Source: Rhodococcoides fascians A25f
GTDB lineage: Bacteria > Actinomycetota > Actinomycetes > Mycobacteriales > Mycobacteriaceae
NCBI RefSeq assembly: GCF_000760935.2
Contig: NZ_CP049744.1
Location: 992,001 to 1,056,000 of the forward strand
Direction of reading: 5' to 3'
DNA length: 64,000 nt
Part shown: positions 1-8,910 of the stretch, piece by piece
Numbering within the stretch: position 1 is the first letter of the stretch
Layout: each line of letters opens with the position of its first letter
Notes under the pieces: model-generated
Database searches by the model: none
The model's input: only the letters and a program-made list of their open reading frames with translations
Told to the model about the DNA's origin: nothing
Translations under genes and position numbers: made by a program

Positions 1-236
1 GTGTCGTCGAGTCGCTGCGACAGCATGTCGCTGACGCCCTCGCGACCCTCGACGGTCTTGAGATTCCAGGTGAACGTGACGAGATCGCGCCAGAAGCTGC
101 TGACGGCGAACATGCCGGCAACTCGGGGGATGTCTCGTGCGACCAGTGCGTCCTCGAAGCTCGTCAGCCAGGCGTCGACCCGTTCCTGCGGGGTGTGCGT
201 GCGGGTGATCGAGGCCGGCTCGATGGTCTGGGTCAT
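1..236 (-). CDS. Flavin-containing monooxygenase, N-terminal part (partial)
   Basis: The gene starts at an ATG (reverse complement at 234-236) and runs off the left edge, so only about 78 residues are visible. They read MTQTIEPASITRT and later FWRDLVTFTWNLKTVEG, which resembles the NTF2/SnoaL-like N-terminal domain found on some long actinobacterial FAD/NAD(P)H flavin monooxygenases (CzcO-like). No FAD-binding GxGxxG is visible because it would lie outside the window. The upstream gap carries a GTTGC-N6-TTGCA element that also occurs in front of the butanediol genes, so the two may share a regulator. The family call rests on the N-terminus alone. Confidence 0.6.
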   Translation of the reverse strand, partial: MTQTIEPASITRTHTPQERVDAWLTSFEDALVARDIPRVAGMFAVSSFWRDLVTFTWNLKTVEGREGVSDMLSQRLDD

Positions 237-306
237 CAAAACTCCTAGCGGTTCGTGGTGCCTTCTATGTGACCCAGCACACTCCTCTTGCGGGTGTGGG
301 TCGAGA

Positions 307-322
307 GTTGCAATGCGTTGCA
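307..322. promoter_or_regulatory. GTTGC-N6-TTGCA element upstream of the monooxygenase gene
   Basis: The bases at 307-311 are GTTGC and those at 318-322 are TTGCA, separated by six bases. The same spaced pair occurs at 1513-1528 and, inverted, at 1544-1559 in the divergent promoter of the butanediol genes. It lies about 70 bp upstream of the monooxygenase start. It is probably a binding half-site for the AcoR-like regulator encoded at 3483-4784; this is inferred from repetition only. Confidence 0.45.
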
Positions 323-327
323 GCGGC

Positions 328-1443
328 TCAGGCGGGTGACAGCTTCTTCAGCCCCAAAGACTGGAATCCGACGACGTAGATCAACGTCCAGAGCACCAGC
401 CAGTCGATGAAGCCCAGCGCGTTACCGGAGATGCCTGCCGCCACGACGGGCTCGTGCAGGACGTGCTCCGCAACGACGAAGTAGTAGGCCAGGAACGTGC
501 CGATCGCCAGAGCAAAGGTCAGCACTGCGCGTCCCGCCGCGGGGAATCGATTGCCGAAGCCGTTGGCCCAGAAAATCATCCAGAAGGCCCAGCACACTCC
601 GATCTGCGCCGGGAACTGGTTGATGACGGAGCCGAGCTCGGCGGTGGCGTCGGACCCGACCAGGAGCTTCGCCAGGGGAACCATCAGGAAGTAGATCGCG
701 GTGCCGAGAACCGCGTTGCCGACCGTCGCCGCCAGGGCGGTTCGTCCGCCGCCACCGGCCAGTTTCCACGGCCAGTTGTCGAGGGTCTGGCCGGTGAGGA
801 TCACCGAGACGACGATCGAGTAGAACCAGCCCAGTACGGTGTCGACGGACATCAGTGGGTCGGTGGCCGAGAGCGAGACCGACGGCAGTCCGAACACGAA
901 ATACAGCGCCAGAGTCGGGACGGCAACGAAGGCGATCTCGCACAGCCCGATCAGCGGTTGCTTCATGCGCAGCACGGTCCACGGCCAGTGCTGCCAGTTC
1001 AGGACCACCATCACCCAGGTTCCGAAACCGAACAGCACGAACAGCGCACCGGCGAAATAGCCCAGTCCGCCCTCCCGGGAGCCGGCGAAATCCGGGTACA
1101 ACGCCCCGAGCCCGCTGCCGAGGATCCAGGTGACGGCAACGGCGAACACCGCCGTCGATGCCAGGATCGCGAGCCCGCGCATCGGTTGCTTCAGAGAGTC
1201 GAATCCCACGAACTCGCAATCGAATCCGATGAACACGATGAAGAGAATCGCCCAGAACAGCGCGGCGTTGAACGGCAGGGGATAGAAGTTCCACGGGCTG
1301 GTGGTGGGGTCTGCCAGCAGATACCACGTCGCAAGCGACACGGCCACCACGACGGCGAGGTTGGCAACTCCGAACACGAGCCAGTTGCCCTGTGGTGGAA
1401 CAATTTTCGGCGTGCTCAGCGGGCGGTCTGCGGTTGCGGTCAT
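328..1443 (-). CDS. Multi-pass membrane protein of unknown function
   Basis: A 371-residue, very hydrophobic and aromatic-rich protein with roughly nine to ten predicted membrane segments and a short hydrophilic N-terminus (MTATADRPLSTPK). I recognise no transporter signature. It is transcribed away from the butanediol dehydrogenase gene, from a shared 180-bp promoter region with a large inverted repeat, and lies just upstream of the flavin monooxygenase gene on the same strand. That context suggests a role in uptake or handling of a ketone, diol or other small oxygenated substrate, but this is inference. The ATG at 1443 starts the protein cleanly and I see no competing start. Confidence 0.8.
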   Translation of the reverse strand: MTATADRPLSTPKIVPPQGNWLVFGVANLAVVVAVSLATWYLLADPTTSPWNFYPLPFNAALFWAILFIVFIGFDCEFVGFDSLKQPMRGLAILASTAVFAVAVTWILGSGLGALYPDFAGSREGGLGYFAGALFVLFGFGTWVMVVLNWQHWPWTVLRMKQPLIGLCEIAFVAVPTLALYFVFGLPSVSLSATDPLMSVDTVLGWFYSIVVSVILTGQTLDNWPWKLAGGGGRTALAATVGNAVLGTAIYFLMVPLAKLLVGSDATAELGSVINQFPAQIGVCWAFWMIFWANGFGNRFPAAGRAVLTFALAIGTFLAYYFVVAEHVLHEPVVAAGISGNALGFIDWLVLWTLIYVVGFQSLGLKKLSPA

Positions 1444-1508
1444 GTGCTGCTCGTTTCGTTCGAGGCGAAGGTGACGCCGTCACTATGAGCTGAATCACAC
1501 CCGACCGT

Positions 1509-1563
1509 CAGGGTTGCGGGAGGTTGCACTGCGGCCGACGCAATGCAACGCGCTGCAACCCTG
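1509..1563. promoter_or_regulatory. Large inverted-repeat operator in the divergent butanediol promoter
   Basis: Arms at 1509-1528 and 1544-1563 read CAGGGTTGC-N6-TTGCA and its inverted complement TGCAA-N6-GCAACCCTG, so 14 of 20 positions in each arm pair exactly. The repeat sits between the divergent starts at 1443 and 1625. The half-site recurs at 307-322. This is the arrangement expected for a dimeric activator such as the AcoR-like protein encoded downstream; the protein-site link is inferred. Confidence 0.6.
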
Positions 1564-1624
1564 TCTGAAGTGGTCGGCGTCACATAGACATGAACGCATC
1601 CAATCCAGTCAGGAGTGAACACCG

Positions 1625-2683
1625 ATGCGCGCAGCTATGTACTACGGACCCAACAAGGTGGAGATCACCGACGTCCCCGAGCCTCATCCCGGTGAAGGGC
1701 AGGTCAAGATCAAGATCGGGTTCAACGGAATCTGCGGAACCGACCTGCACGAGTACTACGCCGGCCCCATTTTCATCCCCACCTCGCCGCATCCGCTGAC
1801 CGGTCAGGAGATGCCGCTGATCCTCGGGCACGAGTTCTCGGGCACCGTCACCGAGCTCGGCAACTCAGTCACCGGCGTGAAAATAGGCGACCGCGTCGCC
1901 ATCGAGCCGCTCTATCGCTGCGGACACTGCGGGCCGTGCCGGGCGGGCAACTACAACATCTGCGCGCAGATCGGCTTCCACGGACTGATGTCCGACGGCG
2001 GAATGGCCGAGTACACCGTGGTCCCCACCGACATGATTCACGTGTTGCCCGACAACGTCTCTCTCGAACTCGGAGCCCTCGTCGAGCCGATGTCGGTCGC
2101 CTATCATGCTGCGACACTGGGAGATCCGAATCCCGAGGACACCGCGATGGTGTTCGGAGCCGGGCCGATCGGCATCGGACTGTGGTTCGCACTGCGCGGC
2201 AAAGGACTCGACCACGTCTACGTCGTCGAACCGTCACCGACGCGTCGAGCATCGATCGAGGCCCTCGGAGCGAAGACCCTCGATCCGACGGCTCTCGACA
2301 TCCCGGCCTACATCGCCGACCTCACCGACGGCAAGGGTGCCGACGCCATCTACGACGCGGCCGGCGTGCAACCTGCCGTCGAGGCCGCGCTCGGTTGTAT
2401 CGGTGCGCGTAAGCCGCTGGTCAGCGTCGCTATCTACGAAAAGCCTCTCACCACGCCGCTGCAGAAGCTGGTGATGAACGAATCCCGAATTCAGGGCTCG
2501 CTGTGCTACACCTCCGCCGACTACGAGGCCGTCATCGATCTGATGAGCCAGGGCCACTACGACACGACGGGCTGGGTGGACAAGATTGCGCTCGACGGCG
2601 TCATCGACGACGGGTTCGAGGCGCTGCACGCAGGCACGAAGATGAAGGTTTTGGTCGATCCGTCGACTGGAGCATCCGCATGA
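1625..2683 (+). CDS. 2,3-butanediol dehydrogenase (zinc-dependent MDR family)
   Basis: A 352-residue medium-chain dehydrogenase. It should interconvert (R,R)-2,3-butanediol and acetoin with NAD(H) in the cytoplasm. Visible marks are the catalytic-zinc N-terminal motif [20 protein letters not shown], the structural-zinc cysteine cluster [15 protein letters not shown], and the nucleotide-binding stretch [11 protein letters not shown]. The length is normal for the family. The ATG at 1625 is preceded by AGGAGTGAAC. Its stop overlaps the start of the next gene by four bases (ATGA), giving a two-gene operon with an acetoin reductase, which supports butanediol/acetoin over generic sorbitol or threonine dehydrogenase activity. 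Confidence 0.85.
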   Translation: MRAAMYYGPNKVEITDVPEPHPGEGQVKIKIGFNGICGTDLHEYYAGPIFIPTSPHPLTGQEMPLILGHEFSGTVTELGNSVTGVKIGDRVAIEPLYRCGHCGPCRAGNYNICAQIGFHGLMSDGGMAEYTVVPTDMIHVLPDNVSLELGALVEPMSVAYHAATLGDPNPEDTAMVFGAGPIGIGLWFALRGKGLDHVYVVEPSPTRRASIEALGAKTLDPTALDIPAYIADLTDGKGADAIYDAAGVQPAVEAALGCIGARKPLVSVAIYEKPLTTPLQKLVMNESRIQGSLCYTSADYEAVIDLMSQGHYDTTGWVDKIALDGVIDDGFEALHAGTKMKVLVDPSTGASA

Positions 2684-3447
2684 GCGCGGTGTTGGTGACG
2701 GGAGCGGGGCAGGGCATCGGCCGGGCCATCGCATTGCGGTTGGCATCCGACGGTCACGACATCGCCTTGGTGGATCTGGCCGAGGACAAGATTGCCGGGG
2801 TCGCCGACGAGGTGCGTCGAACTGGCTCGAAGGCAACGACATTCGTGGCCGACGTCAGTGATCGCGACCAGGTGTTCGCGGCCGTCGACCACGCGCACAG
2901 TGCGCTCGGCGGCTTGGACGTCATCGTCAACAATGCGGGAATTGCGCAAGTAGCCCCGCTCGACGATGTTCGACCCGAGGACGTCGCGAAGATCTGGGCC
3001 GTCAACGTCGACGGTGTGCTGTGGGGAATTCAAGCTGCCGCAGCAAGATTCAAGTCTCTCGGCCAGAAGGGCAAGATCATCAACGCGTCGTCCATCGCGG
3101 GTCACGACGGATTTGCGATGCTCGGGGTCTACAGCGCAACAAAATTCGCCGTTCGGGCACTGACCCAGGCTGCGGCCAAGGAGTACGCGGCCGACGGCAT
3201 CACCGTCAACGCGTACTGCCCCGGTGTTGTCGGCACCGATATGTGGGTGACCATCGACAAACGATTCGCCGAGCTGACCGGCGCCGCGGAGGGCGAAACC
3301 TACGACAAGTTCGTCGGCGGTATCGCTCTCGGTCGGGCGCAGACGCCCGAGGACGTGGCAGCGTTCGTCTCGTATCTCGCCGGACCCGACTCCGACTACA
3401 TGACGGGCCAGGCACCGTTGATCGACGGTGGCGTGGTCTATCGGTAA
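2680..3447 (+). CDS. Acetoin/diacetyl reductase-like SDR
   Basis: A 255-residue classical short-chain dehydrogenase. The N-terminal cofactor motif [10 protein letters not shown], the NNAG motif and the catalytic Ser-Tyr-Lys set ([10 protein letters not shown], then YSATKFAV) are all present. The C-terminal [16 protein letters not shown] pattern resembles acetoin reductases of the BudC/ButA type, which reduce diacetyl or acetoin with NADH. The ATG at 2680 overlaps the butanediol dehydrogenase stop, so translation is probably coupled; longer in-frame starts would run deep into that gene. SDR substrate is hard to assign from sequence alone, and the butanediol reading leans on the neighbour. Confidence 0.8.
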   Translation: MSAVLVTGAGQGIGRAIALRLASDGHDIALVDLAEDKIAGVADEVRRTGSKATTFVADVSDRDQVFAAVDHAHSALGGLDVIVNNAGIAQVAPLDDVRPEDVAKIWAVNVDGVLWGIQAAAARFKSLGQKGKIINASSIAGHDGFAMLGVYSATKFAVRALTQAAAKEYAADGITVNAYCPGVVGTDMWVTIDKRFAELTGAAEGETYDKFVGGIALGRAQTPEDVAAFVSYLAGPDSDYMTGQAPLIDGGVVYR

Positions 3448-3482
3448 CCCCCGTTGATATCGATCTGTGAGCTGGAGCACAA

Positions 3483-4784
3483 TTGACTGTAATGACGCAG
3501 TCGACAGGTCCTGAACCTGCGCTGGCGGCCGGCGAAGACCCGCGCCGCTACGCGCAGATTCTCACTGCCGTGTACGACGCGACCATGACCGGCGGCAAGT
3601 CGCCCGCACGTCCCCGCGAGGTCATCGGTGACTCGTGGCGGCGGTTGCAGACCCTGGGCATCGACCCCGAACTGGGCAACCCCGCCGAGACGCAGATGGA
3701 CGTCTCCGATCTCGAGCTGAGCCGACGCGAGTCGGGGTTGTTCGACATCCTGGACGATCTGGCCCGCGGCCTGGAATCGGTGGTGCAGGACGGCGACAAC
3801 ATCCTCGTCGTCGCCGATCGCCACGGCCGCGTGTTGTGGCGCAGCGGATCGACGGCCGTCCTCGACCGCGCCGACGATCTCGGATTCGTAGAGGGGGCCA
3901 ACTGGGCGGAGGACTCGGTGGGAACCAACGCCATCGGCACTGCACTGGTCTCACGGCGCGCGGTGCAGATCTTCTCGGCCGAACACTATGTGCGCAGCCA
4001 TCATTCGTGGACCTGCGCCGGAGCTCCCATCCGTGACCCGCGAACCGGTCAGGTACTGGGAGCCATCGACGTCAGCGGACCGGCCAAGACGGTGCACCCC
4101 ACCACCATCGCCCTGGTCGACGCCGTTGCACGTTTGGCCGAATCTCAACTGCGCGAGATTCACCGGAGCACCCTGGACCGACTGCGGTCGGTGGCCGCAC
4201 CGATGCTCGCGCGACTGCAGTCCCCGGCCCTGGCCGTCGACGCGAACGGCTGGGTCGCGGCCGTCGAATCGGTAGCGCTGCGCAATCGCATCCTGCTTCC
4301 CGAGGATCTCGCGACGGGACGCTTCTGGCTGCCGACCCTCGGCGTGTGCGACTTCGAACCCCTGCCCGGTGGATGGCTCGTCCGACCCGCCAGCACAATG
4401 GATTCCGGCGTCGCCGATGTCGGATCGACGAGAATTCGCATCGACCTGCGCAATTCGCAGAAACCTCGTATCGAAGTGCGCAGCGAGGTGGGGGAGTGGA
4501 CCCACGAGCCGACGCCCCGCCACGCCGAAATTCTGTACCTGCTCGCCACCCATCGACAGGGGCGTACCGCGTCGCAGATGGCAGCCGATCTCTTCGGCGA
4601 CGACGGCCGGGCGATCACCGTGCGGGCCGAGATGTCGCGGCTGCGCAAACACCTCGCCGGCATCATCTCCACGCAGCCGTATCGGTTGGACGAATCGGCG
4701 ACCGTAGAGGTGATCACGCCGTCGGACATGAGTCGGTTGCTACCGCATTCGTCGGCCCCGGCGATCCGGGCGGCACGGGGCTGA
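3483..4784 (+). CDS. AcoR-like GAF-domain transcriptional regulator without AAA+ domain
   Basis: A 433-residue regulator. Residues about 70-230 form a GAF-like sensor region containing NWAEDSVGTNAIGTAL and HSWTCAGAPIRDP, typical of AcoR-family activators of acetoin and ketone catabolism. The sigma-54 AAA+ module (GAFTGA loop, Walker motifs) is absent. The C-terminal region from about residue 345 (HAEILYLLATHRQG, then ITVRAEMSRLRKHLAG) resembles a winged-helix DNA-binding domain. A TTG at 3483 or the ATG at 3492 could be the start. It follows the two reductase genes by 35 bp and is the obvious candidate to bind the repeated GTTGC-N6-TTGCA elements. Confidence 0.75.
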   Translation: MTVMTQSTGPEPALAAGEDPRRYAQILTAVYDATMTGGKSPARPREVIGDSWRRLQTLGIDPELGNPAETQMDVSDLELSRRESGLFDILDDLARGLESVVQDGDNILVVADRHGRVLWRSGSTAVLDRADDLGFVEGANWAEDSVGTNAIGTALVSRRAVQIFSAEHYVRSHHSWTCAGAPIRDPRTGQVLGAIDVSGPAKTVHPTTIALVDAVARLAESQLREIHRSTLDRLRSVAAPMLARLQSPALAVDANGWVAAVESVALRNRILLPEDLATGRFWLPTLGVCDFEPLPGGWLVRPASTMDSGVADVGSTRIRIDLRNSQKPRIEVRSEVGEWTHEPTPRHAEILYLLATHRQGRTASQMAADLFGDDGRAITVRAEMSRLRKHLAGIISTQPYRLDESATVEVITPSDMSRLLPHSSAPAIRAARG

Positions 4785-4805
4785 GCCGTAGCGCAGAATC
4801 GAGGA

Positions 4806-6863
4806 ATGAACCGCCTCGCCCGAATCCTCGATGCCTCGGATCCGGGACAGGTACGGCTGCGGAGTGCGTCGGCGACCACGCTCACGGTGCTGCTGGCGAT
4901 GGTGACGCTGGTGTCGATCACGCGCGCCATCGGGCAGCCGGTGACGGTCGCGATGCTCGGAACCGTGGTGGCGATGCAGGCGTCGGCGGCGGTGAAGGAC
5001 AAGGACCAGCACAGTCGGCTGATCACCACCGCACTGATGGCGCTGCCTGCCTCGGCGGCAGTGACGTTGGCGGCGTTGCTCTCCGAGCTCGGCAAGGTGG
5101 CCGACGTCGGCTTCATTGCGGTGTTGTTCGCGGCGGTGTGGGTCCGCAGATTCGGCCCCCGCGGCACGGCGCTGGGGATGGTGTCGTTCATCTCGTACTT
5201 CTTCGCGCTGTTTCTGCGCGCGACCCCGGGGCAGCTGCCGATGCTCATCGCGGCGATCCTCGGCGGTTTGGCGATCGCGCTGTTCGTGCGCGCGGTGATC
5301 TTCCCGGATCGGCCGATCGTGGAAGTCCGTCGGTTGCTGTTCGCCATGCGGGCGGTATCGGTATCGGTGCTCGAGGCGGCGTCGAGGCGAGAAGACCGTG
5401 ACTTGAACCTGTTGCGCCGCAGACTCGATCGGCTCGGCAACACAGCGCTGATGATCGACGACTGGCTCGACCGACACGACGCCGGTCAGCTGCTCAGTGT
5501 CACCAGCACCGATCTGTCGCTCCGCGTGTTCGACGCCCAGATCGCAACCGAACAACTCGTCAGCTCGCTCTGGGCTCTCGATCCGGCCAAGCCATGGCCC
5601 AAAGCGCTGGGCCAGGCGACGACGGCACTCGGGTCGGTCCTGCAGAACACGCCGTCCTCGGAACAGCTTCGGGCCGCCCGTCGGATGGCCGCAACGGCCG
5701 CCGAACGCGCCGATCCGTCGACCCCCGCAGGCATCGCTACGGTCTCCGCGCAGCGAGCCGTGCAGGCGCACATCGCTATTCATCACATCACCACCAATGC
5801 AGTCTCGGTTGCTGCGAGCCCCGAGCCCGATTCGACCGAGCCCGCGGCAAAGGACGAGCCGAGCGGGCTGAACCCCAGCACCAAGGCCGCAATTCAGGTG
5901 GCCGTGGCCACCAGCGCGGCGACCGTCTTGGGTGAACTGGTCTCGCCCGACCGCTGGTACTGGGCGGTGCTGACGGCGTTCCTGGTGTTCACCGGGGCGT
6001 CGACTCGGGGCGAAATCCTCACGCGCGCAGGCCAACGCGTCCTCGGAACCGTTGCTGGCGTGCTGGCCGGTGTGGTGATCGCCGCACTGGTGGGCAACAA
6101 TCAACCGCTGCAGCTGGTGTTGATCGTCGTCTGCGTCTTCTTCGCGTTCTACCTGGTGACCGTGGCGTACGCGTTGCTCTCGTTCTTCGTCACCATTCTG
6201 CTCGCGATGCTCTACGGGCTGTTGGGCACCTTCAGTATCGAGGTGCTCGAGCTTCGTATCACCGAGACCGCCGTCGGCGGCGTGGTCGGTATCGTCTCCG
6301 CGTACTTCATCTTCTCGACCGGAACTCGAAAGACGATGGTGGACAAGGTCGATACCTACCTCGAACAGTTGGACGCGTTGATCGAGGCCAGTGTCGAAGC
6401 GGTGGTGGCGCCGGGAGGAGAGACCGACCTGGTGGCGTCGACCCGCGCGCTCGACAACGCGTTGAAGGACGTCGTAACGGCCGGAAAGCCACTCGTCCTG
6501 GGGCCGACGACCCGCAGCAGGCGAGGCGCGAAACGACTGCTGCGAGTGTTGGCCGTCAGTAGCCGATCTGCCCATGCATTGGCCCGAGCCGGTGTGCTGG
6601 CCTCTCGCGCCGACGCGGAAACGGCCCCGTCGGACGACACGGCCCGGGCTCTGCGCGATGCTGCGGCTCTGGTGCGCGAGACCGTACGTCACGTCGAGGC
6701 GGCCGCGGCGGGCAAGCACGTCGAGCCGCCGGAGAAAGTCACCGAGACGACAGTCCTGGATGTCATGCTCACCTCCACCAACGCGCCCGGTCCACTGCGG
6801 GGTGCGGTGCGCGCGCTGAACACGATGAACCGAACTCTCGCGGACGTGCTGAGTCGGGGTTGA
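4806..6863 (+). CDS. FUSC-family membrane protein
   Basis: A 685-residue protein with two hydrophobic blocks (roughly residues 20-170 and 355-500), each followed by a long soluble alpha-helical region. This duplicated layout is typical of FUSC / aromatic-acid-exporter-like inner-membrane proteins. The second block contains RWYWAVLTAFLVFTG, a recognisable FUSC feature. Export of aromatic acids or other small amphipathic compounds is the family expectation, but the substrate is unknown. The ATG at 4806 begins MNRLARILDASDPGQ. It follows the AcoR-like gene by about 20 bp on the same strand and could be co-transcribed. Confidence 0.75.
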   Translation: MNRLARILDASDPGQVRLRSASATTLTVLLAMVTLVSITRAIGQPVTVAMLGTVVAMQASAAVKDKDQHSRLITTALMALPASAAVTLAALLSELGKVADVGFIAVLFAAVWVRRFGPRGTALGMVSFISYFFALFLRATPGQLPMLIAAILGGLAIALFVRAVIFPDRPIVEVRRLLFAMRAVSVSVLEAASRREDRDLNLLRRRLDRLGNTALMIDDWLDRHDAGQLLSVTSTDLSLRVFDAQIATEQLVSSLWALDPAKPWPKALGQATTALGSVLQNTPSSEQLRAARRMAATAAERADPSTPAGIATVSAQRAVQAHIAIHHITTNAVSVAASPEPDSTEPAAKDEPSGLNPSTKAAIQVAVATSAATVLGELVSPDRWYWAVLTAFLVFTGASTRGEILTRAGQRVLGTVAGVLAGVVIAALVGNNQPLQLVLIVVCVFFAFYLVTVAYALLSFFVTILLAMLYGLLGTFSIEVLELRITETAVGGVVGIVSAYFIFSTGTRKTMVDKVDTYLEQLDALIEASVEAVVAPGGETDLVASTRALDNALKDVVTAGKPLVLGPTTRSRRGAKRLLRVLAVSSRSAHALARAGVLASRADAETAPSDDTARALRDAAALVRETVRHVEAAAAGKHVEPPEKVTETTVLDVMLTSTNAPGPLRGAVRALNTMNRTLADVLSRG

Positions 6864-6873
6864 CCTTGGCACG

Positions 6874-7542
6874 GTGACAAGGTCTTGGCTGGGCCGCATG
6901 AACTCGATGAATTCGGTAAACGGGGCACTGCACCACAGCAATCCGTCGGCCCGGCTGCGGGCCGCGCTCGATCTCGGTACGACACCGGATCTGCAGTTCC
7001 TCGACGCACTGCTGCAGCGATGCGCCGTCGAACCGGATTTTCAGGTGCGGGAGATGTTGACCTGGGCCCTGATACGGCTACCCGCGTCGCCGACGGTTCC
7101 GCGGTTGATGGAGGAAGTGCGATCCGGCGGGGCCCAAGCTCGCAGCCAGGCGCTGCACACGTTGTCCAAGATCAAGGATCGGGCGGCGTGGCAGGTCATC
7201 ACCGAGGCGTTGATCTCCGACCCCGACGACGAAGTCGCACGTAGCGCGTGGCGAGCCGCGGTGGTTCTGGTTCCGACCGGAAGCGAAGAACAGCTGGCCG
7301 CGATGCTGGGCACGCAACTCGGGCGAGGTGGGCACGACGTCCAGCGGAGCCTGAGTCGTGCTCTGGTCGCACTGGGTTCGGTGATCGAGCCGATGTTGCG
7401 GCACGCCGCGTCGAGCAAGGATGTTGCTGTTCGTGCCCACGCGCTGGCCACCGAGTCGCTGCTCCGAGACCCGGATGCCGGGTTCGCGTTGTTCGAGGCC
7501 AAACGCGCCGATGCCCTTGGCGTAGTCGATACAGCGGGGTGA
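6874..7542 (+). CDS. HEAT-repeat protein
   Basis: Up to 222 residues made of repeated paired helices of HEAT type (for example AWQVITEALISDPDDEVARS and ASSKDVAVRAHALATESLL). No catalytic motif is visible; such proteins usually act as protein-binding scaffolds. The GTG at 6874 gives MTRSWLGRMNSMNSVN, and ATG codons at 6898 and 6907 are equally possible starts. It lies 10 bp before a gene that fuses a MerR DNA-binding domain to the same kind of repeats, so the two products probably interact or respond to the same signal. Confidence 0.65.
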   Translation: MTRSWLGRMNSMNSVNGALHHSNPSARLRAALDLGTTPDLQFLDALLQRCAVEPDFQVREMLTWALIRLPASPTVPRLMEEVRSGGAQARSQALHTLSKIKDRAAWQVITEALISDPDDEVARSAWRAAVVLVPTGSEEQLAAMLGTQLGRGGHDVQRSLSRALVALGSVIEPMLRHAASSKDVAVRAHALATESLLRDPDAGFALFEAKRADALGVVDTAG

Positions 7543-7551
7543 GATAGGACG

Positions 7552-8526
7552 ATGTTGATCGGTGAGGTGGCGCGGCGGTCCGGGGTCAGTGCGCGCATGC
7601 TCCGACACTACGACCGCCTCGGGCTCGTGCAGCCGACCTCGCGGAGCAGTACCGGCTACCGCGAATACTCCCCGGAGGATGTGCGGCGACTCTTCCACGT
7701 CGAATCCCTGCGTTCGCTTGGTCTGTCGTTGCACGACGTCGGTCGTGCGCTGGACGATCCGAGTTTTGCGGCCTCGGGACTCGTCGACGAGCTCGCGGCC
7801 CGAGCCGAAGAACGCATCGCGCGAGATACCGAATTGCTCACCCGGCTGCGTCGCATCGGCGGTGCCCGACCCGACGATTGGGAGGACGTGCTCGGCACCG
7901 TCGCGATGCTCGGCGATCTGCAGTCGGTGAGTGCAGGAAAGCGGCAGTCGGCGGCGCTGGCGTCCGTCGGAGATCGACCGATCCCGGCGGAGGCCCTGGC
8001 CGAAGCAGTGCTGCGCGAACCCGCAACCAACGTGGCCGGCGCGCTTCGGTGGGCTCTCGCCCAGACGGGTGGCGATGCGATGGGGCCGCTGCGGGAAGGT
8101 CTGCGTTCACCGGACCCCGATGTCCGACGCCGCGCCGTCGATACCGTCGTCGAGATCTCTCACCCCAACGCCACCGACGTGTTGCGTGAGGCGCTGGTCC
8201 ACGACGATGCGCAGATCAGGCGCGTTGCTGCCCTGGAATTGGCGGCCCGAGGAATCACCGACGCCATCCCGACGCTGATCGCGATGGTCCACGACGGAAC
8301 GAACGATGTGGACGCTGCAGATGCACTCGGGGTGCTGGGATCCGACGCGTCGACGGTTGCGGCGTTGATGGATGGCATCGACGACTCCGTGGTGCGACAA
8401 CGAGTGACGCAGGCGTTGGCGAGCATCCCGGGACCGGCAGCACTGCAGGCGCTGCAGGACTTGACCCGCGACTCGGACCGATCGATTGCGCTGACGGCCC
8501 AGTACATCCTCGGCCGGAGGGAATGA
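7552..8526 (+). CDS. MerR-type regulator fused to HEAT repeats
   Basis: A 324-residue protein. Residues 1-70 are a MerR winged helix-turn-helix (MLIGEVARRSGVSARMLRHY, then GYREYSPEDVRRL), followed by a short linker helix. The rest (about 135-324) is a run of HEAT-like repeats such as PDPDVRRRAVDTVVEISHP. No cysteine-rich metal site or known drug-binding domain is seen, so the sensor portion appears to be the repeat solenoid. It directly follows a separate HEAT-repeat gene. A protein rather than a small molecule may be the signal, but this is inference. Confidence 0.8.
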   Translation: MLIGEVARRSGVSARMLRHYDRLGLVQPTSRSSTGYREYSPEDVRRLFHVESLRSLGLSLHDVGRALDDPSFAASGLVDELAARAEERIARDTELLTRLRRIGGARPDDWEDVLGTVAMLGDLQSVSAGKRQSAALASVGDRPIPAEALAEAVLREPATNVAGALRWALAQTGGDAMGPLREGLRSPDPDVRRRAVDTVVEISHPNATDVLREALVHDDAQIRRVAALELAARGITDAIPTLIAMVHDGTNDVDAADALGVLGSDASTVAALMDGIDDSVVRQRVTQALASIPGPAALQALQDLTRDSDRSIALTAQYILGRRE

Positions 8527-8549
8527 GCCCTTTCGGTACCGTCGAGGTC

Positions 8550-8891
8550 ATGAAGGCATTCGGATTGTTCGCGGCACTGCTGATCACGTTGACTGCCTGC
8601 TCCACCGCCACCACCCCGGCCGCGTCCACCGAACCCGTTGCCGAGAATCAGGTCACCGTCGCCGACCGGATGTACTCGCCGAAGACACTGACGATCTCCG
8701 TGGGAGAGACCGTCACGTGGGTGTTCGCGGACAAAGGCATGGCACACAACGTTGTCGCCGACGACAACTCGTTTCGCAGTCAACTCATGGAGACCGGCCA
8801 GTTCACGCACACCTTCGACACCGCGGGCACCTTCACCTATCACTGCACGCCGCATCCGGACATGACGGCATCTATCGTCGTCGAGCCCTGA
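8550..8891 (+). CDS. Cupredoxin-domain lipoprotein
   Basis: A 113-residue secreted lipoprotein. The signal peptide MKAFGLFAALLITLTAC ends in a lipobox (LTAC), so it should be lipid-anchored outside the membrane. The mature part is a plastocyanin/azurin-like fold with copper ligands in place: His in MAHNVV, then Cys and His in YHCTPHPDM. It probably binds copper for electron transfer or copper handling. An earlier ATG at 8523 overlaps the MerR gene stop, but the 8550 start gives a normal signal peptide and was preferred. Confidence 0.75.
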   Translation: MKAFGLFAALLITLTACSTATTPAASTEPVAENQVTVADRMYSPKTLTISVGETVTWVFADKGMAHNVVADDNSFRSQLMETGQFTHTFDTAGTFTYHCTPHPDMTASIVVEP

Positions 8892-8910
8892 AACTCCTAG
8901 GCTCAGGGGC

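Noticed and set aside
1..339. Plus-strand ORF of 112 codons at the left edge
   Set aside because: It is opposite the flavin monooxygenase N-terminus, which reads as a real protein; the plus frame has no motif.
4740..6941. A 733-codon minus-strand frame opposite the FUSC gene
   Set aside because: Arg/His-rich shadow with no recognisable fold; the plus-strand protein has clear membrane segments and family motifs.
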